This document shows, piece after piece, positions 24,709 through 33,301 of a stretch of 43,317 nucleotides of DNA. The position numbers and the translations under genes were made by a program. Origin of the DNA: an uncultured Bacteroides sp. (lineage in GTDB: Bacteria > Bacteroidota > Bacteroidia > Bacteroidales > Bacteroidaceae); the NCBI GenBank assembly GCA_900546645.1, contig URDR01000015.1, forward strand, positions 1 to 43,317. The letters are read 5' to 3'. Within the stretch, counting starts at the first letter, position 1; every line of letters begins with the position of its first letter. The notes under the pieces are model-generated. The model searched no databases and had not been told where the DNA came from. It worked only from the letters and a program-made list of their open reading frames with translations.

Positions 24709-27700
24709 TCACTCAACGGTTAATGTTCCGCCATCACTATGTCCGCCAAACTCCGGTGCATAAGCCGACTGGATGGTAGCAGCTCCTGCCTGATAAACTC
24801 CGCTTCGATCGATGTAGACCTTATATTCGATGGTGTACTGCCCTTTCCGCAGCTTATCCATAAAGAAATCGGTTGAAGCGTCACGGCTGACCTGATAATA
24901 CGAAATGCCATCGCTCACCCGATAGCCGGAGAGTTGTTCTTCCGGCTGCATACATGCCGCCCTACCGTCACGAAGTTGAATAAAGTCCATATCACGGTCG
25001 GCTTTCACCTGCAAGCGTACCGTCAGTTTGTCGCCCACTTTCAGGGAGGTTCCGGCTGTCACTTTTTTACCATCCAAATAATACGTACGCACCACGCTGA
25101 CTCCATTTCCTTTTTTCTCTTTCAGCTTACTCGTCTCTTCAAAGAATTGGGCATAGACGGCTCCCCAGCTCAATCCGCCGCCTGTCTTTTCAAAACGGAT
25201 TTCCGGAACTTGCGCCTCAGTGCCGGTAAACGACTGGCGTACCGCATCCAATCGGTTTCCGGATACTTCCAGACGCGCGGTTCCGATGACAGCTGCAACT
25301 GAGCCGGTGGTTACGACCTGTTTCTCTCCGGTAACAAAGAATACATAAACCGCATCGGCTGTAGCAATCGGGGTACGCCAAGCCTGTACTTGCTTCTGTT
25401 TCAGCAACCACTGTTTCATTTCAGCAAGAGCCTGTTTATCTGGAGCAATACGTTGCATAGCCTCCATCACAGCTACTTGGGTAGGAATCTTATAACTGTT
25501 CCATGCATACACCGCCTTCCGGGTATCAAAATAGCGTCCCATCTCCGGAGTATAAACCGCATACTCCCGGACCGACTGCATCAAATCGGCAGCCTCACGC
25601 TTCTTTCCGTTTGCATGGAAGATGAGGGCAGTCAGTGCTTTCTCATAAATGGTATATTCCGCTGAACGATTCTCCAGCTTGCCGATTAGGTAAGCCACAA
25701 CGTTCTTATCGGCTTTTCCGGCTACCGAAGCGTCCAACGCACCGATATACAAGTAACGTATAGCCTGCTCACTGGGATATACCTTCGTCTGTCCTTGACG
25801 TTCACGGGTTCTCATGTGTTCATATTCCAGCAGCAAGATTGCTTTCAAGTAATCCGCAGCATGCTGATACATCGTTTCAACAGAAGCATTGAGCGAGAAA
25901 CCGAGGTTCTTCAGCCGTGCCAGCATTTCTACTATTTGTGTAGTTACAATCCGGCTTCCGGACATGCCTTCATACCATCCCCAGCTTCCATCTGCATGCT
26001 GAAGCTTACGCAAACGGGCTTCTGCCTGAGCAAAGTTGCTGTTCATCCGATTCAAGTCGAACAGCAAAGCAATCCGACGTTTTTGTTCCGTTTCATCGGC
26101 AGCCTCAGCCACCCAAGGAGTTTCGGCAAGTAAGATTTGTTTCAAGTCTTGGTTCGTTTCCAACTTACTCAACAAACTTTCTTTGGTAGCGCCCTGTTCC
26201 ATCCACGACTTGAACAGCTGCGATGCGACAGGATATTTTTTCATCACCATCGAAGCCACTGCATGGGCATAATAAGCCGACATCCACGAAAGCGCATCGT
26301 TATTGACCGGATTAGCGATGACCGGCAAAGCCTGAAGCACATACCAGTCGGGCGTAGCAGTCAGTTCCACCGTCAAGCGGCGTTCGGTTGCTGTCTGGCT
26401 CTGCCCGTTGAACAAGTCCTTCGTACGGACAACCACCTGTCCCTCTCCATTCATCTGCACCGGAAGCGTTTCTGTCATCCACTGACGGTTGGTCAGCACC
26501 GGAAGATAATGTTGCTCGCCGTCACTGAAATCGCCCGCATCGGCAGTCAGCTTGCAGACCAGCATTTCCTGTTCCCCGTCCACTTCGAACATAAAACCAA
26601 CGGTTCCGTTTTCCCCAGCCTCAACTCGGAAAGGCTGCTGTCCGCTGTAAACCACCTTACCGGTTATCGGATCAGCGAGTTGCATACGTGCCACTCCACT
26701 CACCGTTTCAGCCGAAAGGTTATTCAGCGAAGCCATCAGCGTAGTGCGGTCGCCCACACGGATGAAACGCGGCATATTCGGCTGGATCATAAACGGTTTG
26801 TTAGTCTTTGCCTTCGCGGTAATCAATCCGTAATCCAGCTCACGTGTATGGGCAAGTCCCATCAACTTCCATTCAGTCAGTGCATCGGGCATGGTAAAGA
26901 CAATGCGCACATTTCCTGCCGAATCGGTCCGCAGGTCGGGATAGAAGAATGCGGTTTCGGCAAAGTTCTCACGCAAAGGAAGATAAGCCTCTTCCTCTTC
27001 TAATGATTCCGCCGAGCACTTAACCACAGCAAAGATTTCAGACCGTTTCTCGAAGCCTGCATCCAGTTGCACGCCATCTGCCTTAGCCTTCGCCCCGGCA
27101 TATAAAGCCCGCGAAGCAGCCAAGGGACGTACCCCGTTTCCTCTCAAACTCAACCGCATCGGCTGCTGCCAAGAAGGAATATCCATCCGGCTATAATAGT
27201 TAAAGAAGGTTAATTCATGAGCCACCGAAGAGCCTCCGTTCCGGTAGAAAGGAGCAGTGAGCATGAGATACGAACGGACAGACAACGATGAAGGATAAAC
27301 CGACGGTACACGACGGTTGAATTGCAAGTTAAACGACCAGTTGTTTGCCAGCAGGCGGTCGAGCGAAGCATCGTAAAGCGTAGCCAGCAAACGGGCATCA
27401 GCCGGCTTTCCGTCCGGATGAGCAATCGTCAGGCACCACTCCTCTTCACCTCCCGGTGTCAACTTGTCACGGAAAGTCTCCCACTTCAACTTCAGTTCCT
27501 TCTTCGGAAGCGGACGCGTGAGATGCACCTCCTTGGTATAAAAGATACCCTTCCGCATAAATGCGAAACTCACCGTAATGCCGTCACCATATTCCGGCTT
27601 ATAGGTATAAGTAAACTTACGCACTTCATTATTCAGCGTAAAACGCTCCGAATGAATCCGCTTGTTGCCGCTGTATATCTGATAAAACACACAGACATCT

Positions 27701-30393
27701 TTCTCACTGCTTCCCACATAAAGCGTAGTTGGGCGAGCCTCATCCTGTTCCTCATCCAAGATTAGCTGCACCTCCCCTTCATCCGATGCAACCGGAGCCA
27801 CCTCATGCAGTTCCGTTCCGTCTTGATAGAACCACTGCACATCCTTGAAAGGCGGACGGGTATCATCCTTCGAAAACAAGGTATAATCTTGCTCCCCTTT
27901 GCAAAGGCGACCTTGCTCATCGGTAGCCGAAAGTTCCACCCGGTAGCGGCCGGAAGGAAGATTCAGCAACAAAGACGGTACGATATCCACATCATCCACA
28001 TTCGATGGAATGGAAGCGCTCTGCACCCTCTCGCCTTTCTCTCCCTTTTCGTTGAGAGCATACACCTTATAATAAATAGTTACATCCACCGGTTTCCCGT
28101 TCAGGTTACGCGCCATGAAACGAACCTTTTCTTCTTTCTCACGCATCACCTTCTCACGCAAGCCCTCCACCCGCAAGCTAAGCGACTGGCTGCCGACTGC
28201 CAATGTAAGCGTTCCGCTCTGCGTCTCGCCCGCTCCATCGGTCACTTCAGCCTTCACCTGATAGCGGTAATAGCCCTGCCAAGGCTGGTCGTCGGCATCA
28301 TCCGGTTTTTGCAAACAAGCCTCCACCTCAAAATGTCCGTCAGCATTGGTACTCGCCTCTCCCTGGGCTATTTCTTCTGCCCAACCATCGGCACGCCAGA
28401 ACCAAGCCCGGGTACGGGTCAAGGTGTAACGCACCTTTCCGTTGCGCACCGGCACACCGGAAAAGTTCATTGCCTTTCCTTCCACCGTCAGCGTATCGCC
28501 GAGATGGTAAGCCTTTTTATAGGGACTAAAAGTCACATCGAAGGTGGGACGCTTATACGCTTCCACCCGAATGAAATGCGTGTTTTCTCCTGCCGCCGTC
28601 AGCTGGAAATCACCGGGCAGCGTGGTTTCGGGCAGCATGAACTCGGCACTGAATCCGCCAAAGTCATCAGTCACCACCTGCTTCTTGCCGATTTCTTTCC
28701 GGTTCGCATCGCGAAGCACCAGTTCCATGCTCCGCCCGCTGCGCACTTTCACCTCATCGCCCGTCTGCCGATACGCCACCCCCGATACATACACGGGCTG
28801 TCCCGGACGGTACAACATACGGTCGGTAAACAAGTCTACAGCTTCTTTTTCCTTATCCGGAGCCATCGAATGCAACGAAGAGAAGTTCATATACACCACA
28901 TCCATCGCCTCTTCACGGCTGGTACGGGCATGCATCCACAAACTTCGTTCGGTCTGTTTTGCCACACGCACCTTTCCCTCTACATCGGTCTTAAACGATT
29001 TATAAAAAGTATAATTTCCGGGAACGGGAATGGAATAGAATACAATTTCGGCTCCCGGAACGGGATGACCGCTGCGCCGGTCGACCACATAAAACTCAGT
29101 TTCCTCATTCGGCAACGGAAAGCTCAACACCTGCAGCGAAGAAAGATGCAGCAGTTCATACGTTGTCTTATCCGGATAACCGTCGGGAATGGCTTTCAGC
29201 ACGTAAATACCGGCTTCGGGCATACGGTAAGTCAAGGTAGTCAACGTATCGCCGTAATGCGGAGTGGCAGGAAGCGAGAAATGACGTTTGTCGCACAACT
29301 TACCATGATTCTTTATCAGTGCAGCATGTTCCGGATTACGGGCAAACACCGAACTGGAAGCCTTCAGATTCAGGCGATAGACCTCCAGCGTCATGCCACG
29401 CAGGTTACGGCTGGCCACTTCGAACGTGCATTCCTCACCCGGATAAGCTCCTGAGGTACTCAAGGAAAGCGAAGGCAACAGCACCATACGCTCCTGGCTT
29501 TTCAAGTCGGCAGCAAACTCCGACTTCGGATAGCGTTTCAACCCCTCACGAATCACATCCATCTCCTTCACATACTCCCTCCGGCGGTCGTACAATTCAG
29601 CAAGGCAAGCATACACTGCTGCACAGGCTTCCGTATCGGCATACGCCTGTGTCCACTCCTGCATCCGAGCAATGGCTTCTGCTTCAGAAACCCGCAAAGG
29701 AGCATGGACATCATGACGCTGTACATATTCCAACAAGCAAATATGGGTCAACAGTTCCGACGAGCGGTTGCCCGTAGCTGTATAATAATCAATCAACCCA
29801 GTATATAAATCCACCGTTAACTGTTGAGCCGAGACTTGGGTCAACACGGGGACATACCTGTTCAACCACTTTACCGCCTGCCGGGTCAGCAAATCGAGCA
29901 TGGTATCGCCGAAATACTTCTCACTCAATTTTCCGCTTTCCGTCATCGGACGGTAGGCTTCTGCCTTCACCGCAGCCAAGGCATTCTTGTCTTCCAGCGA
30001 ACGAAGGAAATAAACAAACGCCTCGTTGACCTCCTTCGACTGCTGCAACAGATAATAGCCAGTCACGCTGTTCAGCACCGCCCGTGCTACCGGGTCGGTC
30101 TCCCTTTCCGTCCAAGCCTTCAGTCTGTCCAGCTCCGACTGAAGACTGTCGGGAGTCAGGCTAATCTGATTATCCGCCCGCATCAGATAAGCCTTTATCA
30201 TCTGCGGAGCATTCCGCTCGGCAAGCGCCTTCTGGTAAATTTTGTCAAGGGTATCAATTAAAGACTGAGGCAAATCTTTCTTTTCAAGTGTTTCTACCTC
30301 TTTCCACCATTTTTCATAAGTCTGCGCCCGAAGCGGCAAGACCATACAGCCCAATAACAGCATCAGACTGCTCCATATGATTAGCTTCTTCAT
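24709..30393 (-). CDS. Alpha-2-macroglobulin-like protein lacking the thioester
   Basis: About 1894 residues from the ATG at 30393, which begins the signal peptide MKKLIIWSSLMLLLGCMVLPLRAQ; the frame itself extends to 30465. An N-terminal helical part is followed by macroglobulin domains. The MG2 signature TDRMLYRPGQPVYVSGVAYR is near residue 526 and the core segment TDSAGNVRIVFTMPDALTEWKL near 1170. A helical thioester-like domain follows, and the protein ends in APEFGGHSDGGTLTVE. Where thioester members carry CxEQ this one reads NPVNNDALSWMSAYY (near 1368), so covalent trapping of proteases is not expected. Bacterial relatives sit in the periplasm and protect against host or competitor proteases. 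No pbpC partner is adjacent. A lipobox reading (LLLGC) is possible. Confidence 0.9.
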   Translation of the reverse strand: MKKLIIWSSLMLLLGCMVLPLRAQTYEKWWKEVETLEKKDLPQSLIDTLDKIYQKALAERNAPQMIKAYLMRADNQISLTPDSLQSELDRLKAWTERETDPVARAVLNSVTGYYLLQQSKEVNEAFVYFLRSLEDKNALAAVKAEAYRPMTESGKLSEKYFGDTMLDLLTRQAVKWLNRYVPVLTQVSAQQLTVDLYTGLIDYYTATGNRSSELLTHICLLEYVQRHDVHAPLRVSEAEAIARMQEWTQAYADTEACAAVYACLAELYDRRREYVKEMDVIREGLKRYPKSEFAADLKSQERMVLLPSLSLSTSGAYPGEECTFEVASRNLRGMTLEVYRLNLKASSSVFARNPEHAALIKNHGKLCDKRHFSLPATPHYGDTLTTLTYRMPEAGIYVLKAIPDGYPDKTTYELLHLSSLQVLSFPLPNEETEFYVVDRRSGHPVPGAEIVFYSIPVPGNYTFYKSFKTDVEGKVRVAKQTERSLWMHARTSREEAMDVVYMNFSSLHSMAPDKEKEAVDLFTDRMLYRPGQPVYVSGVAYRQTGDEVKVRSGRSMELVLRDANRKEIGKKQVVTDDFGGFSAEFMLPETTLPGDFQLTAAGENTHFIRVEAYKRPTFDVTFSPYKKAYHLGDTLTVEGKAMNFSGVPVRNGKVRYTLTRTRAWFWRADGWAEEIAQGEASTNADGHFEVEACLQKPDDADDQPWQGYYRYQVKAEVTDGAGETQSGTLTLAVGSQSLSLRVEGLREKVMREKEEKVRFMARNLNGKPVDVTIYYKVYALNEKGEKGERVQSASIPSNVDDVDIVPSLLLNLPSGRYRVELSATDEQGRLCKGEQDYTLFSKDDTRPPFKDVQWFYQDGTELHEVAPVASDEGEVQLILDEEQDEARPTTLYVGSSEKDVCVFYQIYSGNKRIHSERFTLNNEVRKFTYTYKPEYGDGITVSFAFMRKGIFYTKEVHLTRPLPKKELKLKWETFRDKLTPGGEEEWCLTIAHPDGKPADARLLATLYDASLDRLLANNWSFNLQFNRRVPSVYPSSLSVRSYLMLTAPFYRNGGSSVAHELTFFNYYSRMDIPSWQQPMRLSLRGNGVRPLAASRALYAGAKAKADGVQLDAGFEKRSEIFAVVKCSAESLEEEEAYLPLRENFAETAFFYPDLRTDSAGNVRIVFTMPDALTEWKLMGLAHTRELDYGLITAKAKTNKPFMIQPNMPRFIRVGDRTTLMASLNNLSAETVSGVARMQLADPITGKVVYSGQQPFRVEAGENGTVGFMFEVDGEQEMLVCKLTADAGDFSDGEQHYLPVLTNRQWMTETLPVQMNGEGQVVVRTKDLFNGQSQTATERRLTVELTATPDWYVLQALPVIANPVNNDALSWMSAYYAHAVASMVMKKYPVASQLFKSWMEQGATKESLLSKLETNQDLKQILLAETPWVAEAADETEQKRRIALLFDLNRMNSNFAQAEARLRKLQHADGSWGWYEGMSGSRIVTTQIVEMLARLKNLGFSLNASVETMYQHAADYLKAILLLEYEHMRTRERQGQTKVYPSEQAIRYLYIGALDASVAGKADKNVVAYLIGKLENRSAEYTIYEKALTALIFHANGKKREAADLMQSVREYAVYTPEMGRYFDTRKAVYAWNSYKIPTQVAVMEAMQRIAPDKQALAEMKQWLLKQKQVQAWRTPIATADAVYVFFVTGEKQVVTTGSVAAVIGTARLEVSGNRLDAVRQSFTGTEAQVPEIRFEKTGGGLSWGAVYAQFFEETSKLKEKKGNGVSVVRTYYLDGKKVTAGTSLKVGDKLTVRLQVKADRDMDFIQLRDGRAACMQPEEQLSGYRVSDGISYYQVSRDASTDFFMDKLRKGQYTIEYKVYIDRSGVYQAGAATIQSAYAPEFGGHSDGGTLTVE

Positions 30394-30549
30394 AAGCATA
30401 AATTTTTGAGTTCTTGGGTTTATCCATTCCTTGAGTTGCAACGTTGATAACTCATCGGAAAACAAGTATCCTAAACCTTGTCAGTTTATCTGCTGAAATC
30501 CTCTAAGTTCATAAACCTACCAACTCACCTTCTTAAAGATAATGCTTTT

Positions 30550-31023
30550 TTATGGAAGCACTGCACTCTGGTCTGTGAAAGAATCAAAAACGAAGCCATT
30601 CATTGACCGCCCGACGAATATTCTCGCGTGCTGTTTCCGGTAACCCGACCGCAACGCATGCCGAATCAGTTCTCCTGTTCCGAAAGAAGTGGTCAACATC
30701 GGATTTCGTTCTTGCTCAGTCAGCAACGGAAGACCGCTTGCTTCTGCCATTTCAATAACGGCTGTCTCTCCGTCGCCCAGCACCCCATACCTCGCCTGAA
30801 TCGGACGCATCAACGGATCGTGTACTTCAACGGGAATCAGCCTACCGCTCGTAGCCCGTACCAAAACCGAAAGCATTCCCTCTCCTCCGTCCGCTACTGG
30901 CAGGCAACGCACCTCGCACGCAGGAAACTTCCGACGAATGGTTTCTGCCACTGCCGCCTCAACTTCTTCCGAAGCCAGGCAGCCTTTAAATGAATCAATA
31001 GCCAAGATGATTTTCGTAAGCAT
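30550..31023 (-). pseudogene. Glycerate kinase, truncated by an internal deletion
   Basis: The first 135 or so residues are a glycerate kinase N-terminus (LAIDSFKGCLASEEVEAAV, PVADGGEGM, AVIEMAEASGLPLL, TSFGTGELIRHAL). The family is normally about 370-380 residues, but here the frame continues into an unrelated tail and stops at 157. In the next frame (30584-30645) the bases encode LPETARENIRRAVNEWLRF and then a stop, which looks like the family's C-terminal helix. I infer that roughly 200 central codons were deleted and the junction is out of frame. The kinase would phosphorylate glycerate, but this copy cannot be active. Confidence 0.75.
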
Positions 31024-31510
31024 AGGTTTTCGTTTTTAAGCTTGTGAGTTTTGAATCAACCGACAAATTAAACCTAAAAAAAACACGAACTCAAAAAATC
31101 AATCTGCCTTTTTATTCTTTTGCCTCAAAAAGCTTCTCCTTCCCCCAAAAACGTGTTTTCGCAAAAATTGCCTGCACCCTACACATTTTTAAGGTTAATC
31201 TATTGTAGAACAACAAATTGAAGCGTGCAGGGTGCAGTGTAGGACGGTGTAGGACGCAGGGATTGCCTACACGCCTTCCGTCAGCTAAGCCATGGTTAAG
31301 TTTAACAGACAGTGACATACACAATCTACTATCCGATGCGACCAGCTTACCCGTCGAAATACGCGGAATGGACTGTCCCTTAGACATGCTGCCGGCATGA
31401 CGAAGATCCGTAAAGTCAATCCATGGAATAGATGATTGCCTCACAAGTCACTTCAAAACTGATATTCACAGATTGAATAATCCTAAAAACAGTAGTTTTT
31501 TATGATTGTG
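31024..31510. other. Gene-free stretch with CTGCACCCTACAC/GTGTAGGAC repeats
   Basis: I see no credible gene. Near 31170-31185 is a CCTGCACCCTACAC motif. At 31227-31262 there are GTGCAGGGTGCAG and two adjacent GTGTAGGACG copies, which partly pair with it. An A-rich leader (AAGCTTAAAAACG on the minus strand) lies next to the glycerate kinase start. A 110-codon minus frame and a 60-codon plus frame cross the repeats but have no recognisable product. The stretch sits at the edge of the decayed restriction-modification cluster and may be mobile-element debris. Confidence 0.4.
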
Positions 31511-31554
31511 TTTGAGCGGATTTAACTCATATTTTGATACCTTTGTATCAAAAT
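31511..31554 (+). promoter_or_regulatory. Promoter embedded in a palindrome ahead of the restriction-modification remnant
   Basis: TACCTTTG (31538-31545) matches the -7 consensus, and a TTTG at 31511-31514 lies 23 bases upstream. The -7 box falls within a perfect 10-bp inverted repeat, ATTTTGATAC (31531-31540) and GTATCAAAAT (31545-31554), with a CTTT centre. This could be the binding site of a controlling protein. The transcript would run through the methylase remnant into the endonuclease gene. Confidence 0.5.
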
Positions 31555-31558
31555 TTAA

Positions 31559-31828
31559 TTGGGTGGTGAAACGATGTTGTTTTATATGCTGCAACAGTAT
31601 CCAAATATCAAATGTACCGTAATCAATGATATCAATAGAGACTTGAAGAGTATCAGCGACTCAAAGCCGACGAACAGAAACAACTTGCTTGGTCTGCCAA
31701 ACGTGAATTATCCAAGACAAACTATCGTATTCACACAGATGCAACCAAGGCTAATCAAACCCTATCAGATTGCTATCCAACAAATGAGTATCCTTGAAGA
31801 TACACGAGGCAGAAACTTATTAAAGTAA
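31559..31828 (+). pseudogene. DNA adenine methyltransferase (D12/Dam class) remnant
   Basis: From 31559 one frame reads GGETMLFYMLQQYPNIKCTV followed by INDINRDL, the AdoMet-binding motif I region of Dam-like enzymes. The next frame (31648-31797) reads EYQRLKADEQKQLAWSAKRE followed by LSKTNYRIHTDATKANQT, the segment that normally follows some 20 residues later. A small deletion has therefore put these two pieces out of frame. Everything after TKANQT, including the DPPY catalytic motif and the target-recognition part, is gone, and the 5' end is also lost. It lies 8 bp before the endonuclease-like gene. The assigned residues are seen; the deletion history is inferred. Confidence 0.75.
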
Positions 31829-31836
31829 AGACGATT

Positions 31837-32568
31837 ATGGCGCAACAGAAATATACACAGACACAACAAGTGATAGACACTCTTCGAAAAATGGGAGGGT
31901 ATGCTACTCTTGGCGATTTGTATCATCTTGTTGATACAAAATCATGGGCGACCAAAACACCCAACGAATCAATCCGAAGAATTGTACAGCAATCTAACGA
32001 AATATTTAAGATACAGCCAGGTCTTTGGGCATTGGAGGAATATCGTGAAGAAGTAATGCGCAGATTTGACATCCAGCCTAAGGAAAAAAAGAGTGTTGAA
32101 CAATTTACACATGGTTACTATCAAGGACTTATTATTGAGATTGGCAACATGAAGCATTATACGACCTATGTCCCTGCTCAAGACCAAAATCGCAAGTTCC
32201 TTGAAAAGCCTTTGAAAGATATTTGCACCACAATACATATTCCAGAATTCTCATACAAAAATCTGACAGATAGGGCAAAAACGGTAGATGTCATTTGGTT
32301 TAATGAACGCAAAATGCCAAATAGTTTCTTCGAAGTTGAGCATTCTACAGATATTCAAAACTCAGTAACCAAGTTCTGTGATTTACAAGACTTTCATAGT
32401 CGTTTTCTTATTGTCGCACCTCAGAGTCGCAAGGAACAGTTTGACAAAGTGATGAGCAGGGCTGCTTTCAAAGATATGAAAGAACGTGTTGCTTTTCATA
32501 GTTATGAGAGTATCTATAAACAATATGAACTAATGTGCATAGCAAAAGCAAGTGAGGGATTTATCTAA
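31837..32568 (+). CDS. Restriction-endonuclease-like protein (winged helix plus PD-(D/E)XK candidate)
   Basis: 243 residues and apparently intact. Residues 1-70 look like a HARE-type winged helix (TQQVIDTLRKMGGYATLGDL, ESIRRIVQQSNEIF, PGLWALEEY). The rest has a plausible nuclease core: E101 in GLIIEIGN, D151 in VDVIWF and E166-V-E168 in FFEVEHS, followed by a helix and LIVAPQSRKEQF. This pattern suggests a type II restriction enzyme. The neighbours, remnants of a Dam-class and an N4/N6-class methyltransferase, support that. The target site is unknown. An active enzyme without a methyltransferase would be toxic, so it may be inactive, unexpressed or protected by a methylase elsewhere. Confidence 0.7.
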   Translation: MAQQKYTQTQQVIDTLRKMGGYATLGDLYHLVDTKSWATKTPNESIRRIVQQSNEIFKIQPGLWALEEYREEVMRRFDIQPKEKKSVEQFTHGYYQGLIIEIGNMKHYTTYVPAQDQNRKFLEKPLKDICTTIHIPEFSYKNLTDRAKTVDVIWFNERKMPNSFFEVEHSTDIQNSVTKFCDLQDFHSRFLIVAPQSRKEQFDKVMSRAAFKDMKERVAFHSYESIYKQYELMCIAKASEGFI

Positions 32569-32630
32569 CAGCAAACTCTATTGGTAGATAATTTCCAAAG
32601 AGTTTATGAACAAATATGTTTTATACAACC

Positions 32631-32963
32631 ATGTCAGAATACATTTTTTACACTACAGAAGGTTCCACGCAAGCCCCAAATGGAGACGATGTAGAGACTT
32701 GTCAAATTCTTGGTAAAGTCTTTGGAAGAAATGAAGAAGAAGCAAAATGCAATCTTATAAAAGAAAACCCTTGGATTGAAGAAGCGGGATTTGATACGAC
32801 AGACCTTATAGCAAAGCAACTATTAACAGAAGAACAAAAGGCAGACATTAAAGCCGTTGTTGATTATCTTTGGAAAAACGAATATGAACACTTTCAAGAA
32901 GGGTATTATCCTAAGAATCATATATACATAATACTAAAACGCCTAAAAAAATCTTATGAATAA
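32631..32963 (+). CDS. Small conserved protein of unknown function in the restriction cluster
   Basis: 110 residues from the ATG at 32631; an ATG at 32616 would add five residues. It begins SEYIFYTTEGSTQAPNGDDVETCQ and continues NEEEAKCNLIKENPWIEEAGFD, a mixed alpha/beta pattern. I recall similar small proteins in Bacteroidota genomes but no function. It overlaps the start of the methyltransferase remnant by 8 bp, which suggests that it was part of that operon. It shows no membrane segment or signal peptide. Confidence 0.65.
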   Translation: MSEYIFYTTEGSTQAPNGDDVETCQILGKVFGRNEEEAKCNLIKENPWIEEAGFDTTDLIAKQLLTEEQKADIKAVVDYLWKNEYEHFQEGYYPKNHIYIILKRLKKSYE

Positions 32964-33261
32964 AAAACTCACCTTTGTTTTAGGCTTCAAGTTTGACATG
33001 ATATTTACCGACCCTCTTACTTTCCATCCAATGGTGAAATATCCTGATATTGCTGCCAACTTGCTTGGCAGAAGGTATCTAGGCTTAGAAAAGGAAGATG
33101 AGTTTCTGTCTATGAGCAAAGCCCGAAGGGAAGAAATAGAGAATAGTGCTGTTCGTAGCGACTATCTTGAAAGGTTGGCGAAGGCAAAAATTATTTTGCC
33201 TCCTGATAATTTCTTCTTGGCTGATGATTCTGAAATAAGTTATGGAGCGCCTTGGTTGTAG
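32956..33261 (+). pseudogene. N4/N6-type DNA methyltransferase remnant
   Basis: The 5' end gives FDMIFTDP, the start of catalytic motif IV (DPPY). At 33013-33020 one base appears to be missing: inserting a C would restore DPPYFPSNGEIS, whose last residues are readable in the next frame. After a large deletion the frame resumes at IAANLLGRRYLGLEKEDEFL followed by SMSKARREEIE, the C-terminal AdoMet-binding (motif I) helix of this class. The glycine-rich FxGSGTT loop and the target-recognition region are missing. It cannot be an active enzyme. It follows the small unknown gene with an 8-bp overlap. Confidence 0.75.
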
Positions 33262-33301
33262 CATTCATCTTCGCAAGACTGATAATAAACGAAATAAAAT
33301 A

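Noticed and set aside
27805..29454. A 549-codon plus-strand open frame opposite the macroglobulin-like gene
   Set aside because: It is antisense to a well-supported coding region, has no recognisable domain, and its composition (many H, R and Q) is typical of a shadow frame.
31112..31444. A 110-codon minus-strand open frame across the repeat-rich stretch
   Set aside because: It has no domain, signal or promoter, and crosses direct and inverted repeats that look non-coding.
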